Assembly (NCBI RefSeq): GCF_035222275.1
Contig: NC_085886.1
Span: 2,852,001 to 2,916,000, forward strand
Length of the DNA: 64,000 bases
Source of the DNA: Podospora bellae-mahoneyi
Taxonomy: Eukaryota > Ascomycota > Sordariomycetes > Sordariales > Podosporaceae
Direction of reading: 5' to 3'
A program made the translations under genes and the position numbers. A model generated the notes under the pieces. That model was not told where the DNA came from. It saw only the letters and a program-made list of their open reading frames with translations, and ran no database searches. Of this stretch, positions 22,576-34,466 are shown in pieces (positions within the stretch are counted from its first letter, which is position 1; each line of letters begins with the position of its first letter).

Positions 22576-25500
22576 ATGGCTCAGCGTCCCAACACACACC
22601 TGCCCGCGGTGCGTTTGGAGACTGAGAAGAATCTGGGCATCACCCATCGTTCTGCCGCCCTGAACTTTGCCTGGACTGGCGATATCCGCAAGCGGTAAGT
22701 CTTTCTGTCCTTGATCGCTGTCTTTTGTGATTTTTCTGACTGGAAAATGCAGATATACCGATTTCCTTGTGTATGAGATCAACATAGATGGTTCTGTCAT
22801 CCACCTTTACGACTTCATTGAAGACAAGCCGGCTCACTCCCCGACTGAGAGTCAGTTTCAGGTGAGATGGTTGTCTTGATGTGATTTGACCAACAGACTG
22901 TGCTAACCCCATTTCCAGAACAAGTCGACTGCTCTTGTTCCCGCTTCGACTGGACCTCGCAAGCAGGAAAACAAAGCCCCTATTGTGGTCCAAGAGATTT
23001 CCAAGGAGGACCAAGAGAAGCTCATCAAGTTGATCGGCGAGTCGACAGCCAAGAAGCTCATCGAGGTCGACAACAATGTGCAACGCAAAGTGCTCATGAG
23101 CGCCGAAAACCGCACTGTCGTCTTCGACCCGATTGACGATCGCTCTCAACGTGCCGAAGTCCATCAGGAGATTCGTCGCATCTTCAACAGCCGTGTGGAG
23201 ACTGTTGCCAACTCTGAAGGCGTCATCACTGCGACCCCCTCCAAGTGGGCTGTCACCCGTGGCAGCAGTAACAACCGCACTCCTAGCCAGACATTTGGTT
23301 CTCGTCGCGACAATACTAGGGGTCAAGATCGCAACGTCAGCTTCGCCAAGCTTGGTGGTGAATATCTCCACTTCACCATGTACAAGGAGAACAAGGATAC
23401 GATGGACGCAATCAACACAATCGCCCGTCTCTTGAAGATCAAGGCCACAAACTTTGGCTTTGCCGGCACCAAAGATCGCCGTGCCGCGACTGTTCAGCGG
23501 ATCAGTGTCCGCTACCAGAGGGCCTCGAACCTCACTTGGTTAAACACCCGTATCCCCAACGTCAAGGTTGGTGATTTTGTGCACAAGGAGCAGCCACTCT
23601 CTCTTGGTCAACACGGTGGCAATGAGTTCATCATCACTCTCAAGAACTGCTCCCCTCTTGGTGGCAGTGAATGCTCTGTTGCTCAGCGCATGAAGATGAT
23701 TCAACAGACGGTCGAGTGCGGCCTTGCCTATCTTAAGCATAACGGATACATCAACTACTTTGGTCTTCAGCGCTTCGGCACCCACACCATCGGGACCCAC
23801 CTTCTTGGCATGAAGATCCTGCAAGGCGATTTCGAGGGCGTCATCGACGCCATTCTTCATGTCGATGATCACTACATTCAGGAGGCCTTCAATAACGTTG
23901 GCTCATCTCACGGGACCAAGCGTGATTTTGATCACAGTCATGGCAATGGCAACAACGCCAGCACTGCCAACCGCGATGACTACGATCGTGCCCGCGCCAT
24001 TACCATCTGGAAGACTTCTAAGAATGCGAGCAAGGCTGTGGAGGGCCTACCCAAGAGATTCAGCTCTGAAATCGCTCTCATCCGCCACCTTGGCAAGAAT
24101 CCAAAGGACTTTACGGGTGCAATTCTGAGCATCACGCGTAGTATGCGAATGATGTACATTCACGCCTTCCAGTCCTACGTCTGGAACCACGCTGCATCCC
24201 GTCGTTGGTCCAAGTATGGCGCTCGTGTCATTGAAGGCGACATTGTCTTGAACGAGGATGTTGAGGATGCCACCACTCGTCCCAGCGAGGATGATGAGTT
24301 CGACACTTACGACGACAATGAGGTCGCTCATGTTTTCCCTCAAGCTCACGTGGTCACTGCCGAGGACCTGGCCGCTGAGAAGTACACCATCTTCGATGTC
24401 GTTCTCCCCACTCCCGGCTATGATGTCGTCTATCCCCAGAATGAGATTGGCGAGTTCTACGTCGAGTTCATGGGCAAGGAGGAAAATGGCGGTCTGAATC
24501 CCTACGACATGCGTCGCAAGAATCGGGAGTTCTCTCTCAGCGGCAGCTACCGCGCCCTCATGGGTCGCTTCATTACTGAGCCCCAATACGCCATTCGGGC
24601 TTATGTCGATGACACTGAGCAAATGTACCCCACTGACTTGGATTTTGCTACTCACAAGAAGGCCCAGCAGAAGAAGTCTCTGGCCCAGCCCAAGCCAGCC
24701 AGTCAGGCTGCCAACTCTTGGAATGCCTTTGCCGCCAATCCTGCGGCATTTGATGATGCTTTGGCTGAGTTTCAGCGCCGGCGCAAGGCTAGCGAAGGGC
24801 CTGCTTCTGAAGTCAAGACAATCATCAAGGAGACTTGGGTCGAAACTGGTGTCAACGGCTCCGCTAAGCGCGTCAAGGTTGCCCGTCATCAGCAAGAGAT
24901 TGAGTCACCGCCTGAGACTCCTCAGGCCGACGCTTTGACCAGGCGTTCTTCTGATCCCGAGCTTCAGGCTCGCATGAAAGCCGCGCTGTTCCCTGGGAAC
25001 ACGGAGGCTCCGGCTGTCATCCCCCAAGAGGATGTCGAAATGGTCGACACCCCTTGCGCCCCTACACCTGCCAGGGGCCCTGCTTTCCTCTTGAAGTCGC
25101 CCCCCGTCGGCAAGGGTGTTTCCCTTCTTGACTCGTACTCTCCCATCGCTGAGCCTGCCGCTCCTCTCCAGCAGAACCCTGGTATTTTGTCTGGGGATGG
25201 CGGTCTTGTCGTCCCGAAGGGTCCCAATACCTGTGGTGCCCGAGGTCTTTCTGACACGTTCTACGCCGCTGGCGGGGACGACCCTTTTGTTGGCCAAACT
25301 TCGCCTCCTACGACCATTGTGAAGAAAGAAGAGAGCGACTCGGCTGCCAAGTCAGAATCCGACGAATGGTACGGGAAGAAGGAATTGGCTGGTCTTCTCG
25401 GCGACCCGACTGCTCTCGTCAAGACTGAGCAAGAAGACGACGCCGCGCCCTCTACCTCCCAGGCGCTCGTCAAGGTTGAGGACGACTGCAAGTCGGATTC

Positions 25501-25708
25501 CAGTGTCGAAGAGTTGATCAATGGTGTCCCCTTGCCCAAATTCTACACGGCGTCCAACAACCCGTTGTTGCCTCCCAAGAACATTGTCGACGTCGACACT
25601 CTCGACCCCAGGGCGCGCAAGATTGCTGTCATTCTCAAATTTCAGCTCAAGACTAGCAACTATGCCACTGTTGTGCTCCGTGAGCTCATGGGTACTACCG
25701 TCGAGTAG
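22576..25708 (+). CDS. PUS7: Multisubstrate pseudouridine synthase PUS7 (TruD family) with large C-terminal insert
   Basis: This enzyme isomerises specific uridines to pseudouridine in tRNA, U2 snRNA and mRNA. I read three exons, 22576-22694, 22753-22861 and 22919-25708 (introns 58 and 57 nt), giving about 1005 residues against roughly 680 in yeast Pus7. The catalytic Asp lies in FGFAGTKDRRAATVQRISV at about residue 261, and other TruD blocks are clear: YLHFTMYKENKDTMDAI, NYFGLQRFGTHTIGTHLLG, MRMMYIHAFQSYVWNHAASR. After GSYRALMGRFITEP (~630) the fold is interrupted by about 300 Lys/Glu/Pro/Ser-rich residues, with several VKxE-type sites. The protein then finishes with the conserved closing strand ILKFQLKTSNYATVVLRELM. 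The start ATG at 22576 follows a long leader. It is convergent with MKK1. Confidence 0.92.
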
Positions 25709-26157
25709 TGTGCCCACTTTTCAACACCAACCCTACAGGTGGCTTTGCCTGATCAACCGAAGCTATCCACAACAGGACGAGATTGTACTGAAATTTCTTG
25801 TCCCTCTGTTTTCTGATCGCATTTGAGGCGATGTCATCGCGTCTCAGCAACATCTGGTGGAGCACATGGGCTCCTGATTGCCACGATGGTTCATTTTGCC
25901 GTATACACATTCAAGGATACGCGGCCGCTTTTCATGGCTCGATCCTACAAGCATAACTATTCACTTTCTTCGACTCAAGCATAACTACATCAACTGTCTT
26001 CGACCTGTACACTATTCGCTGCACGACTACTGCCGTACCAAGCACATCGACTTGATTTTCTTGCAAGCATTTCAGCAAGCGTTGCCATTAAGTTAGCGAC
26101 CTCGAGACATTGCAAGCCATGTTCAAAGCCAAGGACTTTTTTGTTCATTCTCGCGTC

Positions 26158-26315
26158 GGAAGCTCCCATTCAGTTGGGGATATGTCAGAAAGCCGCTCTC
26201 ACTGAGTTGGGGGGGCACATATTAGCGGGAAGCTCCCATTAAGTTGGGGACATTACCGAAACAAAATCTTAGGCACGACGGGAGGTTCTCATCGAGTTGG
26301 GGACGTTACCGAGTT
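26158..26315 (+). repeat. Four degenerate copies of a ~20-35 bp element
   Basis: Copies start near 26158, 26194, 26228 and 26280. The shared core is AGCTCCCATTNAGTTGGGGA; copies 3 and 4 extend with a matching GAC(A/G)TTACCGA. Spacing is about 36, 34 and 52 bases. The CCCA...TGGG arms could form a small hairpin. Copies 1 and 3 are the best preserved, copy 2 the most diverged. The origin is unknown. Confidence 0.75.
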
Positions 26316-27104
26316 TTGAGGCATTGGGGGTTCTTTTCCTCTTCATTGGTCGTCATTGTCTTTTTTTTTCTTTCCTTCGGGGTGGGTTTGCTTTGCGTGG
26401 AGTTCCGGTTCGGCATACATAAAAATGGTGTTTGGGATTTATAGACGGATGGATGGGACAAGGGCAAACGTTTGGGATGGTTGTTTTCTTCAGTCTCTTT
26501 CTCTCTCATTTCTTTTCTTCTTTTGGTCGTCAAGATTTGATTGATTATAAGAGATACCCACTTTTGCGATTTTGAGGAGAGGAGAAAAGGAAGATATCCC
26601 CTGTGAGGAAGGGCAGAAAATGGGAGTTGCGATTTGTAGGGAGAGAAGATTGGTGGGATTATGGCGAGCATTCCGAGACATCACAACGCAAGGACAACAC
26701 TAGGTTTTCGGTTTTCGGTTTTCTATTTCCCTCTCGGGAAAAGAGGGAAGGGTAGTAGATGATGGACTTTGTTAGCTAGTGTGTGATGGCTGGGGGTAAT
26801 GAGGAGAAGTCTACTGCTATATTCTTTTGTTTTGTTTTGGTGATGTGATTATGTATGTTACAAGCAGTTGAAGCATGGTCCTCACTGAAGTGATAACTAC
26901 ACCTAGATCCAATCTTGAAACCGCCTTGTAATTTGTGAAGCCACCCACATCCCCAATTGTCACAGTATCAAAGAAAAATGTAATGTAAATAGGCCCAGCC
27001 CGTGTATATATTTCATCTCGGTAAAATCTTTTTGTTAAATACTTGACCTAAAATCTCAAGGCATTCATCATTAAGGATAGAGACAAGAAGGCGTAAAGTA
27101 AGTA

Positions 27105-27245
<141 letters not shown>

Positions 27246-27557
27246 CGTTGTTGTAGAACGTAGTTCGTGCGTGTTGGCCCAACATCATCATGCATCCCTT
27301 CCTGCCAGCGCCAACCTGCCACCCCCCCCAAAAAAAAAACCCCAACCCCAATTCCCATATTGCCGTCCGTATATCTAACCAAGATAAAGTTGGAAATATC
27401 GTACCAGATCACCACCCCTAAACCCCGACCGTGACTCCTAGCCATAACAAGCCAGTATCTTCTTCTCTTCTTCCTAGCCAAAATGTCGTTTCAATCACCC
27501 CTTCCATTTCGGAGAGGCTTCTATCCTCAACTCTCCCACATCTTCACACTCTTCCCA

Positions 27558-29226
27558 TCACTTCTTATCATCCCACCCCCAAACCTGCGTCAAATACTTG
27601 CTCATATTCACCCTCTTGGTCTTCATCTCCACCATCCAAGGGTGCTCCAGCATCCTCCACGGCGTTGCCCTCCTAAGCGGATCCTTCTCCAGACTATTCC
27701 CCCCAAAAAAAGTCAGCAATCTTCCCAACCATTTCCCTTTCTCGGCGATCACTTACCAGCACTCAATAAAATACTTAAAACTATCACTCCAAAAAATACT
27801 CGCCTCGGGCTCGTCCTTCAGCTTGGGAATCGGCTGCCTCACAATATACGTCAACAAATCAATCAACCCCGCCCTAGGCTGCATTTCGGTCCCGTCCGCA
27901 GGAAACGGAAATCTATGCTGCGCAACCTCCAGCAGCGTCACGCCCGTCGACCAGACGTCGCTCGTGATGGTGTATGACTGCCCCGTGATGCGTTCCGGAG
28001 CCATGTAGTAACTCGTTCCGATAAAAGTGTTGGCATCTCCCTTGGTGCCAAACTCACCCGACACACCAAAGTCACAAAGCTTTACCTCCCCGTTGCGGCA
28101 GAGGAGGATGTTGCTCGGTTTGATGTCACGGTGAATGATCTTTTTGCTGTGGAGGTAGGTCAGGCCCTGGAGGACGCCCTCGGAAATCTTCCCGAGGACT
28201 TTTTCTCCCGTGCGGCCGCCGAGGCGCTTGACTTCCTTGTAGATGGAGTCGAGCGAGCCGCCCTCGCAGAATTCCATCGCGATGGAGATGGTGGCGGTTG
28301 AGGGGTCGACAAAGGCGCCGTAGTACCTGCAGATGTGCTCCGACATGCAGTCCTTGTTGAAGCCGAGCTCGCGGACGATTTGGCGTTTGACGTCGGGGTC
28401 GGGGTTGGTTGTGATGACCTTTTGGGTACGTTAGTTTAGACATGGTGATGGATAAAGGGGTCAAAAGGGCGCGCACCTTGAGAGCGAAAACCGTGTTCCC
28501 CCCCTTGAGCTTACACCTCGTCACCGCACCACCCGCACCCTCTCCCAAACTCCCCAGCTCGACAATCCTCTTCTCCATGCTCACGATCCTCCAGCCTTCA
28601 TCGTCCAGATCCTCCACATCCGCGCTCCTCGCCTTGTCTAGGCTCAGCTTGTCGAAGCTCTCCAGCCCGTGTAGGCTGTTTTCTCTTTCCATGCCGACGC
28701 TCTCGCTGGCGTTTGAGTAGAGCGATCCCACGGCTGATACCGGGTCCCCTGTCCCGGCGTGTCTAGTCGGTCCAATGCCATACTGCTCAGCAAACGACAA
28801 AGCGCTGAACTGCGACCCGGCACTGGTTGGGTTGCTCGCGCGGCCGTCAAAGGGGCCGAAAGAGCCGGATCTGGAGTGGGCGGCGCTGGATTCGCTGCCG
28901 CCGCTGGCGGATTGGAGACTGAGGGTGGGCTTGATGTGTTGTGGTTGTTCTTGCGGGACCACGCTGCTGCTTCCCATGGGGGTAGCAAGATGAAGAGTCG
29001 GGAGTGCTGGCCTACCTGGGGCCGGACCGGGGTTGCTGAGTGGTTTTGCGTTGGGGGATGGAGGGATGGCGAGGCCGAGACGGGGAGCACGTCCGCCGGA
29101 GCGGTTGCCTCCTGGGAGGGCGGGACGGAGGAGGGGAACGCTGTTCATCTTAGGGACGGAGGAGCCGGGCGAGGGCTGTGGTGATGGGAACTCCAGAGTA
29201 AGGTTTGGTGGCTGAGGCTTTGACAT
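27558..29226 (-). CDS. MKK1: MAP kinase kinase of the cell-wall-integrity pathway (MKK1/MEK-1 type)
   Basis: I read three exons, 29226-28477, 28418-27757 and 27693-27558 (introns 58 and 63 nt), coding for 515 residues. The Pro/Ser-rich N-terminal ~220 residues are regulatory. The kinase domain follows: glycine loop LGEGAGGAV, Lys in [17 protein letters not shown] catalytic loop, DFG, and an activation segment [20 protein letters not shown] with Ser/Thr sites. The sequence [19 protein letters not shown], with the following [10 protein letters not shown], is characteristic of fungal Mkk1/Mkk2 kinases that activate the Slt2-type MAPK. The second splice joins [14 protein letters not shown], matching the family. 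The ATG at 29226 ([16 protein letters not shown]) is the first true ATG; upstream in-frame codons lack one. Substrate assignment follows from family resemblance. The gene is divergent from DBP8. Confidence 0.92.
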
Positions 29227-30796
29227 GGTGGGCAATGGTTAGTTGAGGATATCTACAATAATACTGGAGAAGACTGATTGTTCCAAGGTTCCGGTGGGAT
29301 GGGTCCATCAGTCGCCTGATTGTTTGAGAAAAGCCCCGGCACAGACAGGCACTGACGGGGAGAGGGAGAGAGAAAGAGATGAGAAATTTTTATTGATTGG
29401 AAAGAAAAAGGTCCATACCCGAGGCGCAGCGGCCTCGCTGCTCTGATTATCTGAAGCGACCATTCTGGACGCTGTTGGAAACTCCTGCGCTGTCGGGTCA
29501 CCTCACAGCAGAGGAGGGGGGTTAGCGGGGAACGGGGCGGCAGCTAGTCGAGTAAACAGGGCTGCTAGACTCGGCGATGGGCGAACGATCGAGTCGTGCG
29601 AATGCAACTGTTGATTATCTCGAGGATGTAGGGCTGAGAAAGGTCCCCTTTCGAGATATCTGAGGGCAAATGGCCAAATGCGATGCGGTGCAGTGCGGTG
29701 CGGTGGCAAGAGCTCGTGCGACGAACAGCAGCGAGCCGACAGCGATGGAACGCACGGATAAGGCAGGCAGCAAGGCACGGCTTTCAGGTGGTGGGGTGGT
29801 GTGGTGTTCGCTAGGGATATGGCCGGTTTGGAATCGGGCCAGATCTGTCCTGTCCTGTCCTCGATGAATTGTCCTTGACTACGGAGTAGGGAGTCCTGGG
29901 TGACCGCAGATTCGGGAAGAGGGAGGAAGAGGGATTTGAGGGTGATGGAGGAGTTGAGGTGGTGGTCAGAGATAGAATAGTCCTAGATAGATATTTGCCC
30001 CTGTGCTGCTGAGACCAGACGAACAAGACAAGAAAGACATCTGCACGTTCGAGGCAAGCCGGGCGCCTCTGGTTCTAGGACCAGGGGGCCTCTGAGGTTT
30101 GCTTGGCCGGCCACTGGCCAATGCGAGGACCCAGGTGTCCAGGGGTGGCCGTTGGGGGTGAAAGGCGGGGCACCGTCTGGTGCCATCACCAGACAAAGAC
30201 TTTAACGTCCAAGTTTCAAAGTTTGAACTAGTGAACATTTTGACAGCATTGTCCATTTCCATTTCCATGATCTCGTGGCTAAGGTACCTGAAAAGCGGAA
30301 ATTACACAGGGCCGCCTCGACCGATATGGCCATTTTAGGACTTATCCTGAGAAGAAAGGAAGGCTGTCATGACTGGTGGCTGATGAGGAATGGCTTTTCG
30401 GTCAAGATGGGATTACATCTTAGCAAAGCTAATTACCAGCACATGCCGCCCTGAGGCAAGGAAGAGCGCGGAGGAGCCGTGGGAGCCGTCCCCGTACACT
30501 TCGTACACACCACTGACGTGAGCAGTTCAACAAGCGACGAAGGGTGCATGGATCGCCAGAAATTACCTACTGTTGAATGGACGCCTCGGACACATCGCGG
30601 CTTTCTGTTGGTTCACTCCGTGAGAACTTGATGTGACCGCGTCGAATATCAAAAAGGTAACGGCTTTTCCCAAGCGCCCAGCCCTAGTCCCAATAAGCGC
30701 CCGCCCACACAGTGGGGTCGATGCATCTTGTCGTTCCTGTGGGTCGCTAAAAGCCGCCCCACATTTTAGACATCAAACCTCCAACCAAAATTTTTG
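29227..30796. other. Divergent promoter region MKK1 / DBP8
   Basis: These 1.57 kb separate two divergent genes. No supported gene, tRNA or repeat is visible; short frames on both strands lack coding character. Confidence 0.55.
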
Positions 30797-32586
30797 ATGG
30801 CAGCAACACATCTCATCGAGGACTATATCTCATCACACCACACAGACGTCATGCCATCAGCTGCCTCGAAAAAGACCGGAAAGGTCAAGCCGGTGTCGGT
30901 GGATGAGGATATCCATTCAGATGATGTAAACTCAGGACCAGGTTCTGGCTCTGATTCAGACGACTCCAACCACTCAGACTCGGACTCGGATTCACTGGAT
31001 AGCGACAGCCCCAGAAAACGCCGCCGAACAGAACCAAAAGATGTTCAAGTCATCGACGACGACGACTACGATGATGATGAAGATGATGTCCCAAAAGTCA
31101 TCCAGTCTGCCTACAGCGTAGCATCACGCATCAAGCCTCAAAAATCCCAGGCCGACAAAGAGGCCGAGGCCGTAAAGGCGACCCTCCCGGAGCCCACCAC
31201 CGGGGTCACGGTCTCTACCGACTCCAACACCACCTTCGAGTCTCTAGGAGTCCGCCCATGGCTGGTTCAGTCCCTCGCCAACATGGCTATCAAACGGCCC
31301 ACCGCCATTCAAAGAGAAAGTATCCCCATGCTTCTCAAAGGAAGAGATTGCATCGGTGGCAGTAGGACAGGTTCCGGCAAAACAGTCGCCTTTTCAGTCC
31401 CCATCCTTCAACAATGGGCCGAGAATCCATCGGCCATCTTCGGCGTCATTCTCACTCCTACTCGGCAAGATTGTCCTCTCACCCTCGCACGATTTCATCT
31501 CATATACTAATTTCGGCTCACAGTGAACTCGCCCTCCAAATCTTCGAACAAGTCAAGGCCATCTCCTCTCCTCACTCCCTCAAAGCAATCCTCGTCACCG
31601 GAGGCGCAGACATGCGGGCCCAGGCCATCGCCCTCGCCCAAAGGCCACACATCGTCATCGCCACCCCCGGCCGTCTAGCCGACCACATCCGCACTTCCGG
31701 CTACGACACCGTCTGCGGCTTGGGTCGCGTGAGATTCGTCGTGCTAGACGAAGCAGACAGGTTGCTTGCCGACAACGGTCCTGGTTCCATGCTCCCGGAC
31801 GTGGAAGAGTGTCTCTCCGCCTTGCCACCGGCCGAGAAACGGCAGACACTCTTGTTCACCGCTACCATCACCCCGGAAGTCATGGCTCTCAAAAATATGC
31901 CCAGAAAACCTGGGAGAGAGCCGGTGTTTGTGTGTGAAGTTGACACGGAGAAGTTGGCGATTCCACCAACGCTTAAGCAGATGCATTTACAGGTTCCTGT
32001 TACACACAGGGAGCACTACTTGCACATGTTTTTGCTGACGGAGCAAAACGTCGACAAGAGCATTATTATCTTTTGCAACAGGACGTCAACAGCTGATTTC
32101 CTCCATCATTTACTTCGGTTGTTGGACCATAGGGTAACGAGTCTACACTCTAAACTGCCCCAACGGCAGCGGATAGACAACCTGGGCAGATTCAGAGCGT
32201 CGGCCGCAAGGATTTTGGTGGCGACGGATGTGGCGGCCAGAGGTTTGGATATTCCTGAAGTGAAGATGGTGATCAACTATGATATCCCGAGAGATCCAGA
32301 TGATTACATTCATCGCGTCGGTCGCACGGCCAGAGCGGGGAGGAAGGGCGATGCGGTCACATTTGTTGGGCAGAGGGATGTTGATTTGGTGCTGGCGATT
32401 GAGGAGAGGGTGGGGAGGAAGATGGAGGCGTGGGAGGAGGAGGGCGTGAACTTGGAGACGAGGGTAGTGAGGGAGGCGCTGAAGTTGGTGAGCGAGAAGA
32501 AGAGGGAGGCGTTGCTGGAGTTGGAGGAGGGGAAGGAGGTTGGTGGGAAGAGGAAGAGGGGGATGGAGAAGCTGAGGGCTACTTGA
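30797..32586 (+). CDS. DBP8: DEAD-box RNA helicase DBP8
   Basis: Dbp8 is a nucleolar ATP-dependent RNA helicase needed for 18S rRNA maturation. I read exons 30797-31464 and 31524-32586, about 576 residues. Helicase motifs are in order: Q motif (TAIQRESIP), I (SRTGSGKT), Ia (PTRELAL, across the splice), Ib (TPGRLADH), II (DEAD), III (TAT in place of the common SAT), IV (IIFCNRT), V ([12 protein letters not shown]) and VI ([11 protein letters not shown]). The acidic Ser/Asp-rich N-terminus and basic Lys/Arg-rich C-terminus fit ribosome-biogenesis helicases. The 59-nt intron uses a GC donor (GCAAGA at 31465) with a TACTAAT branch and CACAG acceptor; no GT donor keeps the frame. The start could instead be the ATG at 30851 ([11 protein letters not shown]), which would shorten it by 18 residues. 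Confidence 0.92.
31465..31523 (+). other. GC-AG intron in DBP8
   Basis: This 59-nt intron has GC rather than GT at its 5' end (exon ...ACTCG|GCAAGA), a near-perfect branch TACTAAT at about 31505 and a CAG acceptor at 31521-31523. Splicing completes helicase motif Ia (PTR-ELA), which is why the site is well fixed. Confidence 0.85.
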
Positions 32587-32765
32587 GTGCTTGTGGTGAT
32601 GTAGCCATGTTGAGTGGGACAACGAAGATACCCGATTCATTCATCATAATTCATAATTGCTCTTTGCACAACACTTGACTGAACGACACACTCCACGGTC
32701 TGCTATGTTCGACAATCAGCCTATGACAATCTCATCCAGTTGAACCGAACCACAAGACATCAACA

Positions 32766-33913
32766 TCAATAAGTAGCACTCAACCTCTGCACCAAATACT
32801 CCCCGCTATATATCCCCTCATACTTTTTCTCCCCCTTCTCTCCCCCATAAGTCCCAGGAATAGCCTCAATGAAGCTGTCGAAATTCGGGTTGCAAAAGTA
32901 CCTGTTTTCCTTCATCAGCACACATCACATCCTTCTACTCTTTCTCTCTCTCTCTCTCTCTCTCAGCAAGTACTCACGCAACACTATACCTGGCCGGATA
33001 CTCCTTCACCTCTTCACTCTCCCCCTCCTCCTTCGGAGGCGGAGGCTCAACAACCCGATGAATCGTACTCTTCACCCCATCATTCGCCCACCTAGCCAGC
33101 AAATCCCCCGCATTCACCACCACCGTCCCCTCAACAGGCCTCGCATCCACAAACCTCCCCCCCGGCGCCCTAACCTGCAAACCCCCCCTCCCATCCTGAA
33201 ACAAAAGCGTGATACTCCCATAATCACTATGCTCCCCCGCCCGAATCGCCCCCTGCTCAAACCTTTCCTTTCCCACAGCCGGATAATGCAACAACCGTAA
33301 CGTATTATCCCCCCTGTCCACAAACCCATCAAAAAACCCCTCCGCCAACCCCATACCCACAGCAATAGCTCTCATAACCTCCACATTCAGCTCATGACAC
33401 CGTCTGTGAAACTCAGTCATCACTTCCCTGAACCCTGCCAACTCAGGCCAGCGGTTAGGATGGCCAGGCTCATCCTCCCTCCCAATCTCAAAACTCTCCT
33501 TCAGATCGGGCACCTTCTCCCTTAAACTCTCCACCTCGTCCGGCTTCGTCAGCTGCGTCACTTTTTCTCTGCCGGGGGCCGAGTACCCCCTATTGGAGTC
33601 GGGTGTGGTCCACAGGTACTTCCTCTTGAAGTCTTCTCCGTGATCAAAAAAGCTGGCAGAGTTGGCAAAGACAGAGGTCAAGAGGTCGGGGGGGATGGGG
33701 GTGTGGGAGAGGTAGAGAAAGCCTGAAGTCTGAAAGGCAGTGAGGATTGCTTTGGCGGTAGCAGCTTTGGATTCGGGGGAGCCAGAGAGGAAATCGGAAA
33801 AGTTGATGATCTGAGGGCGAGTGTTAGTAGATATGGGAGGGGATGAGAGTGAGGGGGAGGGGGGTATCTACAGGAATGACGAGGCCGTCTTGTTCCACTG
33901 CTGTTGAGCCCAT
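32766..33913 (-). CDS. 2-oxoglutarate/Fe(II)-dependent dioxygenase, isopenicillin-N-synthase-like
   Basis: I read three exons, 33913-33872, 33810-32978 and 32901-32766 (introns 61 and 76 nt), coding for about 336 residues, the usual length. The N-terminal splice gives the family's VIP-IINFSDFL start. Iron ligands are complete: His208 and Asp210 in GEHSDYGSITLLFQD, and His265 in STIHRVV. The 2-oxoglutarate-binding Arg is at about 288 in ARYSVAYF. The segment DNTLRLLHYPAV is also typical. The protein is soluble, without a targeting signal. Members hydroxylate or desaturate small molecules; the substrate here is unknown and no biosynthetic cluster surrounds it. A (CT)n-type tract of about 22 bases at 32944-32965 lies just beyond the acceptor-side half of intron 2. 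The gene is convergent with DBP8 (179 bases apart) and divergent from the amidohydrolase. Confidence 0.9.
32944..32965 (+). repeat. (TC)n tract in a dioxygenase intron
   Basis: An uninterrupted TC/CT tract of about 22 bases inside intron 2 of the dioxygenase gene. On the coding (minus) strand it reads as a GA tract directly after the 5' splice site region. Confidence 0.85.
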
Positions 33914-34466
33914 CTTGAAGCTTCACTTTAGGGAAATGACTGAAGAACTAAAGATATAGCAAGCATACAGGTTCAAGAGCGGGGTGAAGCTTCAAATATG
34001 CTGCTGCAGAGTTCCCTTTGTGCTACAAAGCCGTTGAAACATCAACCCGGAGCTCTCCGGGCTGCTGTCCGGGAGGGGTACTGCCGCCCATAATGTATGT
34101 TTCAGAGCCCTCGCAAGGAGCTATCATATCTCACAGCCAGCATTGTCATGTGTCATACTCCAGACCTTCCTATCGGAGGAATTGACGGTCATATACAGAC
34201 AGTGGTAGTCAATGATAAGACTAACATGCCCCCTGTTCGATAACGATAACAGCGCGGGCACTCAAGGTGGGAATGTGGGGTGATAGACGTTGACTTACAC
34301 AGCAGGAGCTCTCCCATATCCCGTCTTGGCTTGCAGCAAGCACCCCTCGTTCGCTACTCACATCAGTCAACTTGCCTTACATAGCATACTTCATCTTCCC
34401 AAACCTTTTTCTTTCAACCGCATCTCCTTCACACCCTCAAGCTTCACCCCCAACAAGCCACCCAAA
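33914..34466. other. Divergent promoter region dioxygenase / amidohydrolase
   Basis: These 553 bases separate two divergent small-molecule enzymes and may regulate both. No extra gene is seen. Confidence 0.5.

Noticed and set aside
24047-24895. A 282-codon minus-strand open frame inside PUS7
   Set aside because: It is antisense to conserved TruD sequence, has no family resemblance and follows from codon bias.
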